Source: Caecitellus pseudoparvulus (taxonomy: Eukaryota; Bigyra: Bicosoecida). Taken from it: DNA of 64,000 bases. Position 1 is the stretch's first letter. Each line of letters opens with the position of its first letter. Positions 1 to 10,599 of this stretch are shown piece after piece. Under the pieces are notes generated by a model. The model was not told the origin of the DNA and ran no database searches. It worked only from the letters and a program-made list of their open reading frames with translations. The stretch lies in NCBI GenBank assembly GCA_965644315.1, contig CBFFRQ010000081.1, positions 434,001-498,000 of the forward strand. The letters run 5' to 3'. A program made the position numbers and the translations under genes.

Positions 1-2606
1 ACTCCGTGAGCAGGTTCTGCGCCACGAACACGCCATACAGGAGGAACATAGCAAAGCCCAGCGCTTTCGTCATGCGCCAGCCGTACGCGACGATGGTGAT
101 GACCACCGCCAGCAGCATGATGAAGAGGACGATGACGGACGTGAACAGGCCGTCTGCCTGCACGACCTTGGCCTGCCCCATGTGCGCGAAGGACCACAGC
201 AGCCAGGGAATGGGCAAGCCAATGGTGACATCGAAGATGTTGGAGCCAATGGACGACGAGACGGCCATGTCCCCGAGGCCCTTGCGTGCCACTGCCACCG
301 AGGACAGGAGGTCCGGCACGGAGGTGCCTGCAGCGAGGAAGGTGAGCCCCATGACCTCGGAAGGAATGCCCAGCACAAGCCCAAACATCTCAGCCCACCA
401 CACCATCCAGTACGAGAAGAAACCAATCCATAGAATGCTCATGAGGAAGGTGAGGGTGAAGTGCGGCCGCATACGGCGCTTGTGCGCTGGTTTGGCCAGC
501 TCAGTGGCTGTGAAGGGAGCTGGGTCTGGAATGGTGTACCACAAGGCAGCCTTGAGGGGCAAGCTCGCGACATGGTAGGTCAGCTTCAAGGCGTACAGGA
601 AACGCTGCGTGCCGGTTGCTTGGCGTGCTGTAACGTCTTGTCGCGTGATGGGCAACTTTGCTTCTCCGGCGTCGCCTCCGACGTCTTCCTCGTCGTCATC
701 GTCAAACAGACTCGGCCACTCCCAGAAGTCCGTGGGGAGCCCCTCTGGGATTTCATCCTCCTCCTCCCCTTCTTCCTCTCCTGCCGCTGAAGCAGCCATG
801 TCAGCTGGTGCTTGTGTCTTGCCTTCGGCAGAGCCTGGAGCTGCGTGACTGGGGGCGGGCTCACCGCCAGCCAGGCCATCGTCTTGGCCTACATGTGCCG
901 GCACTGCTTCATGCACAACAGGCGAGGCTTGAAGTGCAAAGCCTGACCCTTGAGAGCTAGGCGCTGGCCCTGCCTTGCTTCCGAGAGGCACAACTCGTGC
1001 TGACCTTTGCCCTGCCGACTTCAGGGGAGCCGCAGGGTGGCCAGCGTCGCTGACAACGGAGTTCGTCGGGAGGGCCGCTGGCTGCTGGTCGTCTGCGGCG
1101 AGAGTGCCCTGACCATCATGCTGGTCAGCTTCAAAGGCACCCAGTGCTGTAACTTCGCCCTCGGGAAAGGTGAACGTGCTGCCGTCTTCCATTTCCACAC
1201 CAACAGTCCCGTTCCCTGTGCGGGCATCCACGCTCCAGGACACCACGGCGCCCCTGCCACGCGCCGTGACAACAACTTTGCCCAGGCGAGGGCGCCCCTG
1301 CTCCAGCACGTTGCTGGTCACAAGGCGAGCAGCAACCTTGAAGCGCGCAAGGGCCAGCTGTTTCAGCGTCTGCTGCAGTGCTCCCGTGGCGGCTTCATCT
1401 TGGCTGGCGAGCGCTTGAGCCCGCACGACAGCCATGCGCTTCGCCAGGAGTTGCAGTCGTATCTTGAATGCTGCCTCGGCAAAGTTCCCCATGCCCTGCA
1501 GCCTCACAAGAGTGCGTGTGCGGGGTGAAGTGCCGGGGTCCGCGGGGACACGGGCAGGCTCGGTTTCAGTGTCCAGGCCCGGTTTCGGAGTGGGCGCCTC
1601 GGCTGCCTTGTCCACCCACTTGCTCAGAAAGTCCTTAAAGCCGTGTTGCTTTGCGTATGCGATGGTGGCCGCTCGTAGGTCATCCGGTGCGGTCGGCCAT
1701 AGAATGCCTGGCAGGCGCACAGTGCACCACGCAGCCCACTCCTCGTTCTTGAACATGATGCCAATGTACACCGTGTACGAGAGGAACATAATGAGGGATT
1801 CGTACCACTCAATACGCCGGTCGGCAAAGGAGGCGACGAGGATGAGCAGGGTGAGGCTGTAGTACAGGGAATCCCGGAACAGTGGCCAGGCAGTGAGGGC
1901 GAGGACGCTGTCTGCCGGGTTCTTGGGGTTCTTGGACATCAACGCGCACATGCCAATGACGAAGAGGACGTTGAAGACGGCTGAGCCGACGATGGTGCCG
2001 AAGCCGACGTTGGAGTTTGCGATGAACACACCAATGAACGACGTGAACAGTTCTGGTGCAGAGCCCCCGGCAGCCATGAACGTGGCCCCTGCGGGGAGAA
2101 GCCGGGCGAGTGAGCGTGAGTGTCAGCGTGAGTGTCAGCGTGAGCGTGTCCTGGCCGCGGCGTGCGTTCTCACCTGCCACATCTTCGGACATGTCCAGGC
2201 GCCACGAGATGGTTTCCAGGCTGGGCACGAAGAAGTCATCGCAAACAATAGCCAGGCCCATGAACATGAAGAAGATACCCAAGGCCAGCAGCAAGATGCC
2301 CCCGTCTTTCAGCTGGTCACATGTCATGAGCGCAGCCGGGTACGAGCCTTCCCCCAGCTTGTCCAAGTTGCAGCTCGCATCGGGCGCTTGGGCGACGGTG
2401 CCATTCTGAAGGCGCCGAGCACCAACAGGGAGCTCTCCGGGAAGTGCCAGGGGTCCCTCCTGAAGCTCGTGTCCGTGGTGCAAATGGGCGGAAATCGAGC
2501 CCCTTTGAACGGTCAGACCAACCAGCACCAACAGAGCTAGCAAGGCTGACTTGATGACAAGGCCCAGACGAATCTTGCCCTTTGCCTTGGATGATGGTCT
2601 TTTCAT
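1..2606 (-). CDS. K+-dependent Na+/Ca2+ exchanger (NCKX/SLC24 type), C-terminus cut by window edge
   Basis: Membrane antiporter that exports Ca2+ (with K+) in exchange for Na+. Two exons are visible: 2606-2174 and 2088 to beyond 1, with an 85-nt intron (GTGAGA...CAG). The N-terminus ([11 protein letters not shown] then a hydrophobic stretch) looks like a signal anchor; another ATG lies in frame at 2660. A hydrophobic segment precedes the splice. Right after it comes the alpha-1 repeat ([15 protein letters not shown]), about residues 145-166. The alpha-2 repeat ([17 protein letters not shown] ... GSNIFDV) is at about residues 720-765. These paired repeats form the ion-binding core and are diagnostic of the family. 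Between them lies a cytoplasmic loop of roughly 370 residues, ending in an acidic run ([13 protein letters not shown]), which is large for the family. The frame stays open to the window edge, so roughly the last one or two membrane helices are missing. Paralogue and transported ions cannot be settled from sequence. Confidence 0.9.
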
Positions 2607-3147
2607 TGTGATTTTGAGCCTCCCGGGCGCGGGGAAGCGCTTTGAGTGCCTGGCCAACAAGGGTGGGTGACCCGCACGTTTCGCGCCGGTTGACTTGCCC
2701 AGTTGACGCTACCGACCTGCGCCGTGGGCAGTGTGGCAGCGACAAGGCAAAGTCGAGGGGTGGGGGGGCTGCATGCAGGTTCCGGTCACAACTTGTGGGT
2801 CGTTGCTGGCGCCTTCCTCTCCTGCGGAAAGTAAAGTGTTCCCAACCAGTGCATGGTCAGGGAGCCCCCGAAGCGCTCAAGCACCCCCCCAACAGCGGGG
2901 TCTGCCTGCATGGCAAGAGTGCCTCGCCGCCCAGCAAGGAAGCCATAGAAGGGTGGCACACATTCCAAGACCCGCCTTGCGCAGCGCCCGCCCCCTCCAT
3001 GCACCCTCCTGTGTATTCGAGTGCGGTGCGCCCAGAGAGAGCAGCCGCTGGTCTCACGGCACCTGCATCTTCTCCCTTTGCAGCCTGCACTGCGCTGTGT
3101 AGGTTGAAGGACAAGTTATTGCTTTTATTTGAATCCCAGGAAGTGCT
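2607..3147. other. Divergent intergenic region between exchanger and CWC27
   Basis: About 540 bp shared by two genes reading outwards, so it must hold both promoters. I see no conserved ORF or RNA gene. A short T-rich stretch (about 3117-3130) followed by CCCAG at 3136-3140 lies just upstream of the CWC27 ATG and could be the acceptor of a 5'-UTR intron; this is not proven. Confidence 0.4.
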
Positions 3148-5160
3148 ATGAGCGACATCTACCACACCGAGCCGCCCACATCAGGCAAGGTGTGTGTGTG
3201 TGCGCAAGCAATTTCCGCCTCCTCCACGCATCCCACACGCCCCTCCACGCACCCAGGTCGTTGTGAAGACGACTGCTGGGGACATTGACATTGAGCTTTG
3301 GTGCAAGGAGTGTCCGCTGGCGTGCCGCAACTTTCTGCAGCTGTCCCAGGTGCGAAGCACAGCCATCTGGCGCTGCAAGCGCCGCAGCTCACCTTCTGCC
3401 GCTGCGGCCATCCTTTGCAGGAGCGATACTATGAGGGGACCATTTTCCACCGCATCATCAAGGGGTTCATGGTGCAGGGCGGCGATCCGTCTGGGACAGG
3501 AAGTGGTGGGGAGTCCATCTACGGCAAGAGCTTCGCAGATGAGGTGCACACCCGCATCAAGTTCAATCACCGGGGGCAGGTGGCAGTGGCCAACTCCGGC
3601 CCCGGCACCAACGGCTCCCAGTTCTTCATCACCTTGGACAAGACGCCGTGGTTGGATGGGAAGCACACCATTTTCGGGCGCGTGTCAGGGCCCACTGTGT
3701 TCAACGTCTTGAACATGGGGGCGCTGCCGACACAGGAGGACGACCGGCCGACTGACCCCCCTCGCATCACGTCTGTGCAGGTCATGCACCACCCCTTCAC
3801 CGACTTGAACCCCCGAGACATAGTGCATGCCCACCTCCCCGAGGCGGCGGGGACGGTGAGCTCCCTGGAGCAGAAGCAGGCCGCCGTTGCAGCAGCTGCT
3901 AGGCGCAAGCGCCAGTCAAAGCGCAGCAACGCTGTGCTGTCTTTCGGAGACGACGATGGTGACGACGGCGAGGAGGGTTTTGGTATGCCTGTATCGGCGG
4001 GGAAGCGCCGACGGCGCGGAGGCGGCATGGTGTCGGCCCACGACGTTGGGGATGCATCCGGGCGCCTGGCAGCTGCCTCCGCCGCCAGTGCCCAAGCGCC
4101 CCAAGCGAGCAGCTCCACGAAGGCCAAGCCACGCACACAAAAAGACGTCCCGCCTGTGCCAGCTGGTGCCAGCGTCCCTGCAAGCAAGGCAGAGAAGCGG
4201 ACGAAGCCGGTGGCAGATGAAATCGCTCAGCTGCAAGCTGCAGTGCTGCAACGGCAGGCTGAAGACCCACGCACGCAAGCATCAGTGAAGGTGGCAGCGG
4301 CGCCGGTGTCAAAATCTGCGGGGAAGAGTGGAGATGACTTGCTCACTCCGTTGCAGGCGCGCCGGGCGGCGTTCTTGGCGAAGAAGAAAGCCGGGGGCAA
4401 ACGCGAAGCTGACACGCTCGCGAAAGTGGCCGCCTTCCAGGACCTGCTGCAGTCGGCCCTCGTGCAGGGCGGTGCCGACAGCAGTGGCGATGACAGCACC
4501 GCCGAAGATGCTGCAGGGCCTCTGGCTGGGGCTGTGGCAGATGGCGGGCAGGAGGGTGGGGACAGCGACGACAACGACCTGTCGTTCCTGTCCACCAAGC
4601 TCACCTTGCGGAGACACGTCGATGACTCCGTGCGGGGCTTGGCAGCTGTGGCAGCCGATGCATTCCAGGATGAACAAGACCCCCTCATGACGTATGACCC
4701 TCTGAACCCCCAGCAAGCTGGCCAAGCTCCGCCTCGCCCGGTGGCTGACGGCATGGCGTTTGAGTTCCGCACCACCGCAGCAGACGTGCTCGGGGAGAAG
4801 CCTGCGCCGCTGGAAGGGGGGGCGACTGCAGCAGCTGCAACGACAACTGCCGCTGCTGCTACTGCTGCTACTGCTGCACATGATGAGAGCAGGTACCACC
4901 ACGGTGCACGTGACCGGTACAGAGGAGATGACAGGCATGGCGGGCGGGATGGGCGTGACCGGTACAGAGGAGATGACAGGCATGGCGGGCGGGATGGGCG
5001 TGACCGGTACAGAGGAGATGACAGGCATGGCGGGCGGGATGGGCGTGACCGGTACAGAGGAGATGACAGGCATGGCGGGCGGGATGGGCGTGACCGGTAC
5101 AGAGGAGATGACAGGCATGGCGGGCGGGATGGGCGTGACCGGTATTCCAGGCGGCATTGA
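3148..5160 (+). CDS. CWC27: CWC27-type spliceosomal cyclophilin (peptidyl-prolyl isomerase)
   Basis: Cyclophilin-fold protein of the activated spliceosome (Bact stage). Exons are 3148-3189, 3257-3349 and 3421-5160, giving 624 residues; introns are 67 and 71 nt. The first residues (MSDIYHTEPPTSGKVVVKTT) match the CWC27 N-terminus closely, followed by GDIDIELW, FHRIIKGFMVQGGDP, GTGSGGESIYG and NGSQFFITL. The usual cyclophilin tryptophan of the active loop appears as W in TPWLDGKHTIFG. After the isomerase domain (about residues 1-180), the segment NAVLSFGDDDGDDGEE corresponds to the LLSFGEE motif typical of CWC27. The middle is alanine/lysine-rich and disordered. The C-terminus carries five identical 15-residue Arg/Asp/Gly repeats, reminiscent of RD/RS-type spliceosomal tails. 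The stop lies only 46 bp from the stop of the convergent uL24m gene. Confidence 0.95.
4912..5136 (+). repeat. 45-bp coding minisatellite, five tandem units
   Basis: Five consecutive, apparently identical 45-bp units inside the last CWC27 exon encode the 15-residue unit DRYRGDDRHGGRDGR. A partial sixth unit (DRY) follows at 5137. Because 45 is a multiple of three, copy-number changes keep the frame. Confidence 0.95.
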
Positions 5161-5206
5161 CGCAGCCGTGAACAAAGCAGGTAATGCGTGCTGGAGAAGA
5201 ATGCAT

Positions 5207-6213
5207 TCACCTCTCCGGCTCAGGGTCTGTGGAAGGCAGGGTCTCCCGGATGCCCAGCAAGTGCGCCACCTCAGGAGGGTATGCGAGGCCCGCAGCAGCG
5301 GAGTGTGCAGGGGCGTCCTGGCGCTGTGCTGTGGCCAGTGTCGCTAGCTCCTGCGGCGACTTGAGCTGCTGGTACGTGCCCTGCTCCGCGTCAGCATACT
5401 TCCACTGCAAGCCCTGCGCCTCCACGGTGGCTGCGCGGCGGGCTGCTCGGACAGCTTGCAGTGCTTCGTACTCCGCCTCCAGGCCAGGGAATGTGACCTG
5501 CTGCACTGCATCTAGGGGTGTGTCCAGGGGCCCCGGGTCCAGGGACCGGGGGCGGGAGCGCTCCTTCAAGTCGGCGGGGTACGGCACGACGGCGCCGCTG
5601 CCTGACGCGGCGACACGGACTTTCGTGCCGTCCTCTTGGAAGCGCATGGCCACGCGTGTGGCTTCCCTGCGCAGGCGACGTGGTGGGCCAGGGCGTGTGA
5701 GGGTGGCGAGCAGGAAAGGCGCGTGGGCCGAACCACACGCACTGGGTGACTGGGTCCACCAGTTGGACGTTGGAGTAGTGTGTGCTGCTCTCCACGCGGA
5801 GAATGCCGCCTGGCTTGTCTCCTTCTGGGCGCTGGAAGCGGCTATTCTGAACAGGAAGCGGGAAAAGCAAGGGGGTGCGCGGCAGTGCATGCGGAATTAC
5901 GTGGGCAGCATGGGTTGGCTCAGCGCCAGCCCAGCGCGGCGGCGGCACGCACGAAGTTGACTCCCTCCACCCACACCCGCTGCTTCTTGCGGTTGATGGC
6001 CTTCACCTTGCCTGTCTTCCCCTCGTCCTTGCCAGCCAGGAGCATGACCGTGTCTCCGCGCACGATGCGCCATTTGCCAATGGGGTGCTTAGTTTGGCGC
6101 ACGCGGCGCCTGAGTGTGCGCAGGTGCTTTTTGTAATTCAGTGCCCAGTTCCTGCCGTGGTTCTGGTAGGGTTTGGCGGCTGCAGCGCCGAGGGAGGCTG
6201 CGGCACCCGACAT
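5207..6213 (-). CDS. MRPL24: Mitochondrial large-subunit ribosomal protein uL24m (MRPL24)
   Basis: Structural protein of the mitochondrial 54S/39S-type ribosomal subunit. Exons are 6213-5953, 5846-5743 and 5666-5207 (274 residues); introns are 106 and 76 nt, both with GTGCGT donors. The N-terminal 50 residues are basic and alanine-rich, fitting a mitochondrial presequence. A KOW domain follows (GDTVMLLAGKDEGKTGKV ... VWVEGVNF). The second exon encodes THYSNVQLVDPVTQ, matching the RQVKLVDPMD stretch of human MRPL24. The third encodes MRFQEDGTKVRVAASGSG, matching WRFTEAGERVRVSTRSG. The C-terminal extension (about 115 residues) is typical of mitochondrial rather than bacterial L24. The splice model restores a continuous, homologous reading frame, so I trust it. 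The gene shares a divergent promoter with CDC14. Confidence 0.92.
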
Positions 6214-6581
6214 GTGTGCGGAAATTGGGGGCTCTCCTGCGTCCAGGTGCTTGGCGGCGTCGCCAGGGCAGGGGTGGCTGGAGGGGGCACCACGTGGCCG
6301 GCGTGCACCTGGTTGACTATTTGGGTGGCCAGTTTTGGCGCGGTGGGTCGCGAGTCAAGGGGTGGCACATGCCGCCGTGTGGGCCGTGCGGGGGCGCATG
6401 GGGACGGCGGAAGCTGCCGGGGGGTAGGGCACCCCCGCCGAGGTTGGGAGTGCGGCGGGCCCTCCACAATCCATGCAGCCCCACCCCCTGTGCATGCTCG
6501 ATCGCTCGAGAAAGTTGGACCCTGGCTTGCCCTGCTGGTGGCAGCCCACGCCCAGTGACGCGCTCGTGCAGTCGACGGAAG
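6214..6581. promoter_or_regulatory. Bidirectional promoter region uL24m / CDC14
   Basis: 368 bp between two outward-facing start codons. Two short motifs stand out. ATTTCCGC (minus strand, 6225-6218) sits four bases upstream of the uL24m ATG and recurs elsewhere in the window. TTTGGCGC (6334-6341) fits the E2F consensus TTTSSCGC, which would suit a cell-cycle phosphatase, but the same 8-mer also occurs inside uL24m coding sequence (about 6094), so it may be chance. No TATA box is evident. Confidence 0.35.
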
Positions 6582-8462
6582 ATGGCAGTTGCAGGAGGGC
6601 AGCGCCGTGTGCACACGGTGATTCCCGACCGCCTCAGCTACGTGGCCTTACGGCACCGGCCCAGGGACACGAGCAAGGAGCACTACTTTTGCGTGGACAG
6701 CCAGCTGGTGTACTGGGCCTTCTTCCTGGACTTTGTACGTCGTCGGAGTCCTGTGCAAGGCGGCTTGGCCCAGCACGCAGTGGCTGGCAAGCTCGCCGCG
6801 CCCGCTGCAACATGTGTGCGCACGTTTGCCGCTGTCCCTTTCCCCACAGGGCCCCTTGAACTTAGGGCAGGTGCGTGGTGCTGGCGGGCCGGCGGTGTGC
6901 CTGCGCTGCTGGCGCCCCTGCAAGTGCAGGCTGTGCTCGGCCATGTGCAGTGCAGCAGCCTTGCTGTGTGAAGCTGCGAATGGGCGCGGCGGGGGCTCCG
7001 GCGCCGCGCCGCGGGCGCGCGCCGCGTTGGCAGGGTGTAGCAGCGTGTCTTGCTGGGTGTTTCGGTGCAGCGAGAGGGGGCAGGCTCGCTTTCGCGTGCG
7101 AGTGTGTGGGTGTGCACCGGACAATTTCCGCGCCCGCCTTCCCTTGCACAGCTGTACCGATTCTGCGAATACCTGAACCACAAGCTGTCTGACCCGAAGC
7201 TGGAGAAGAAGCACATTTACTACTACTCTTCAGTGGCCAGTGACAAGCGGGCCAATGCCGTCTTCCTGCTGTCCGCGTGGTCCCTGCTGTACCAGGGCAA
7301 GACGCCTGAGGAGGTGAGTGTGCAGGTGCGGCGTGGGCGCGTGGCGGCGGCAGGCACCACAGCTCCCCCCCCCCCGCGCGCGCGTGTGCAGGCTTGGGAG
7401 CCCTTCGCGGGCATTTACCCGCCCCTGCCCCCCTGGCATGACGCCTCCCCCACGGTGTGCACGTACAACCTGACGGTGCTGGACACGTTGAAGGGCATTG
7501 CGCGGGCGGTGCAGGCGGGCTTCTTCGATTTCGACACCTTCCCCATCGAGGAGTACGAGCACTGGGAGCAGCCGTCCAATGGGGACCTGTCCTGGATCCA
7601 GTACGGCAAGATCCTGGCCTTCGCGGGGCCCCACAACCACCGCTCCAGCCACGACGGGTACTATACCCTGACGCCCGAGGACTACATCCCCCAGTTCAAG
7701 AAGTGGGGCGTCAAGCTCGTCATCCGCCTGAACAAGAAGTACTACGACGAGGAGCGCTTCATCAAGGCGGGCATGGACCACCTGGACCTGTACTACCTGG
7801 ACGGCAGCAACCCCCCCGAGCACATCCTGGCGACGGTGATGGACGCCATGGAGCGCTGCGACGGCGCCATCGCCATCCACTGCAAGGCGGGCCTGGGCCG
7901 CACCGGCACCTGCATCGCCTGCCACATGATGAAGCACTACGGCTTCACGGCAGCGGAGGCCATCGCCTGGCTGCGGGTGTGTCGGCCGGGCTCCGTCATT
8001 GGCCCCCAGCAGCACTTTCTGGAGGATATGATGCCGCGCATGGTGAAGGAGGGGCAAGCCATGCGGGCGGCAGCTGCAGACGCACGCAAGGCGCTGGCTG
8101 TGGAGGTGGGGTCGGCACCTGACGGCGGCACGCCCTCGGGGCACTCGGCTGACAGCGCCGCGGCGGGGGGGGGTGCGTCTCCCCTGCCCACCCCCACCTC
8201 TGTCGCAGCAGAGCACGTGCCCTCCTCGGCAGGCGTGGGGCGGTACGCGGCGTCCCCGGGCGGCGCCTCTGTCGCCTCTGACGCCAGCCAGGGAGACCAC
8301 CTGCGTGCCAGCAGGCAGCGGGCGTCCCCCACTGGGGGGGCTCGAGGCACCTCCACCGTGGGGCGGTCCACCGGCACTGTGCGCAGCAGCCTGACGCGGG
8401 AGCTGTCAGCAGGTGCGCGGGGGGGCAGTGGCGGCGGCGGCGGGGGCGGGCAGCACAAGTAG
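6582..8462 (+). CDS. CDC14: CDC14 dual-specificity protein phosphatase
   Basis: Phosphatase that removes phosphate from Cdk sites (pSer-Pro), acting in mitotic exit and, in flagellates and animals, linked to basal bodies and cilia. Exons are 6582-6734, 6850-6870, 7152-7313 and 7392-8462 (468 residues). The second exon is only 21 nt (GPLNLGQ), matching the DFGPLNLAMVYRYC region of human CDC14A. The N-terminal pseudo-phosphatase domain ends near residue 170. The catalytic domain carries the signature HCKAGLGRTGT with nucleophile Cys276 and Arg282, and the general acid is probably Asp249 (YYLDGSNPP). VRLNKK and ICRPGS-like (VCRPGSVIGPQQHFLE) blocks also match. The C-terminal 120 residues are Ser/Gly/Ala-rich and disordered, as expected for the regulatory tail. 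Exon 4 is a single long exon. It converges with KIN17, 119 bp away. Confidence 0.96.
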
Positions 8463-8581
8463 GGTGGGTGGATTTAGGTGGTGTGGCGTGGTGGGGCGCT
8501 GGGTACCCAGCCGTGTGAGTTCATTCCTTTCACCCCCCCCCCACTGGCCAATGCATAGACAGGGGTTGGTCGGCGGCCGGC

Positions 8582-9992
8582 TCAAGCGGCTGGCTTCACG
8601 CCGTGCTTGGTGGCCCAGGGCACGTCCCACTTGGAGAACCAGTCGTACTCCTGGTGGTGCAGGGTGGGGGGGGGTGCACCCCCCTCCCCGGCACCCCCCA
8701 GGCACTGCAGCGTGGCGCAGAACTTGTCCTGGTGCAGGGCGGTGACCTTGGCCAGGCGGCCCTTGTGGGGGCCTGCCACCAGCGCCACCACGCCGCCGGG
8801 TCGCGGCACGACGCTCTCCAGCTTGGGCAGCGGCACGACGAGGCAGGCCTTGCCGCCTGTCGGGCGCAGAACGCGCACCTTGGCAGAGGGGGGGGCGCCG
8901 CCCTGCCCCGGCACCACGCCCACCACGGTGCCCTTGGCCTTGTACCAGGCCCCCCCCTCCAGGGACTTGGACAGGATCTTCACGATGATGCCACGCATGA
9001 GCCAGGAGGGGGTGGAGGGGGGGGGGGGTGCGGACCCCCCCTCCTCTGGCTTCTCCTGTGCACGCTGGGCAGGGGGGCGGCTAGCAATCTGCAGTGAGCT
9101 GCCGCTGCTGGCGGCGGGGGTGTGCCCCCCCCTCCCCCAGCGGGATGCCCGGGAGGGGGGGGGAGGGGGGGCCACATCCACATCCTCCTCCTCCTCCTCC
9201 TCGCCGAAGCCGGCTGCCGCCACTGGAGCCATGGGCTGCCCCTGTGCCGCGGCTGGCGCTGCGCTGGCTGATGCAGGGGCAGCCGAGGGCAGTGTGAGGG
9301 TGAGGGCACCCCCCCCCTGCCCCCCCTCCGCCAGCGCCGTGGCAGCTGCAGCAGTGCCCTTGCCACCTCCCGCCGCCGCCGCCGCCGACGCGGCGAGGTC
9401 TGCCAGCTCCTGGGCCCGCTTGCTCTCCCCGCGCCGCTCACGGGCAAGGGCCTTGGCCTTGGCCTCCTCCCGCCGCTTGGCGTCGTCGGAGTGGTCCACC
9501 CACGCCAGCCACCACCCCCGCTCATCCTCCCGTACACGGCACTTGCCCGTGCGGCCCAGGTACTTGACGAAGGCAGTCAGGCTCTCCCACATCGTCGCGT
9601 TCATGTGCACGTGGTGGCGGTCCTGGATGTACTCGTTGTACACGCCGTTGGCCCGCACTTCCCGCGTGCCGAAGCGGCGCGACAGCAGCTTCGTGAAGCC
9701 CGCCTCGAACTCCTTGCTCCAGTCGTCCATGAAGGAGCTGGGGTTGGAGGCGAACAGGGACGCCTGCCGGCGGTGGCTCTCCGACGCCACGTGGCATTTG
9801 AAGCCGTTGGCGTCCCGGCACCTGCGCAAGGGGGGGGAGGGAGGGGCAGGCACTGAGCCACCTGCGCCAGAGGCTGAGGCAGCAAGCGCCGCACTGTTTC
9901 TGGCACAGCTGGCAGTAAAAGCGCAGCTTCTGCAGGCCCTTGGCCTTCCACGCGTTGGCGATGGCCTTGGGCCCTGACGTCGCCTTGGGCAT
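8582..9992 (-). CDS. KIN: KIN17 DNA/RNA-binding protein (zinc finger, winged helix, KOW)
   Basis: Nuclear protein of the KIN17 family, linked to spliceosomes and to DNA replication and repair. Exons are 9992-9895 and 9821-8582 (445 residues), with a 73-nt intron splitting the zinc finger; the junction restores QKLRFYCQLCQKQCRDANGF, nearly identical to human KIN. The C2H2 finger uses Cys27, Cys30, His43 and His49. The winged-helix-like domain follows (MDDWSKEFEAGF, RRFGTREVRANGVYNEYI, HVHMNATMWESLTAFVKYLG). An alanine/glycine/glutamate-rich linker with a run of six Glu comes next. The C-terminal KOW/SH3-like tandem (IIVKILSKSLEGG ... GGVVALVAGPHKG) closes the protein. The full architecture is present and there is no sign of truncation. 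It shares a 224-bp divergent promoter with the small gene at 10217. Confidence 0.95.
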
Positions 9993-10216
9993 GGCTGAGG
10001 TGTGCCTGCCTGCGGAGCTTGGGCAAGGGCTGGCACGGCACAGTGCCCCTCGGGCACCACACTCCCAAGCCCCCACCTCGTCACGGGTGGAGCCACAGCG
10101 CCCTGCACGCGTGACGCGTCGCTGTCGCGTGCTGGCTGGACGGTGGCGGCTGGGGATTTGGCGCGCGGGGAGCACCTGTGCACGGTGCACAGTTTCGCCT
10201 GCGTTTCGGACTCCCC

Positions 10217-10480
10217 ATGGACCGCGTGACGCTGCGTGCGCTGGGTGTGGGTGCCGCGGCAGGGCTGTTCGCAGGGGCTGGCCTGGAGGTGTTCATGGTC
10301 ACGACAGGGTTCTACAAGGTGGCCGCGCGCAAGCAAGCTGAGCACCGGGTGGAGGACAAGACCATGCTGGCCGACGCAGCAGCGGCACGGCGGCAGCGCC
10401 TCGCAGCCCTGCGGCCTCAGCAGCCGCCGAGGGGGGGCAGTGCCAGCAGTCCTGACCACCCTCAAGCCCATGAACGGTGA
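10217..10480 (+). CDS. Small single-pass membrane protein, SMIM4/UQCC5-like
   Basis: An 87-residue protein starting MDRVTLRALGVGAAAG. One hydrophobic segment (about residues 8-28) is followed by FYKVAARKQAEHRVEDK. This layout (membrane helix, then aromatic-Tyr-x-Val-x-x-x-Lys and a charged helix) resembles the SMIM4/UQCC5 family (UPF0640), a mitochondrial inner-membrane factor for respiratory complex III assembly. The match rests on a short segment (GLEVFMVTTGFYKVAARKQAEHR against the human GTMEWIMI...FYDVYRRKASER region), so the assignment is tentative. The tail is Ala/Arg/Pro-rich. I chose this ATG because it starts just before the helix; an in-frame ATG at 10178 would add 13 residues. Its 3' end faces a COX5C-like gene 119 bp away. 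Confidence 0.6.
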   Translation: MDRVTLRALGVGAAAGLFAGAGLEVFMVTTGFYKVAARKQAEHRVEDKTMLADAAAARRQRLAALRPQQPPRGGSASSPDHPQAHER

Positions 10481-10599
10481 GCCTGTGCCAGGCGCCCTCC
10501 GTGGCGAAGGCTGGGTGGGCGGGCGTGGTGGCTCTGGGCAGTGCATTGTGCGGCGCACGACGCCAGAGCAGGCGGTGGAGCGTGGGACAGTGGCAGGGT

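Noticed and set aside
6334-6341. E2F site controlling CDC14
   Set aside because: The 8-mer TTTGGCGC matches the consensus but also occurs in nearby coding sequence, so there is not enough to call a functional site.
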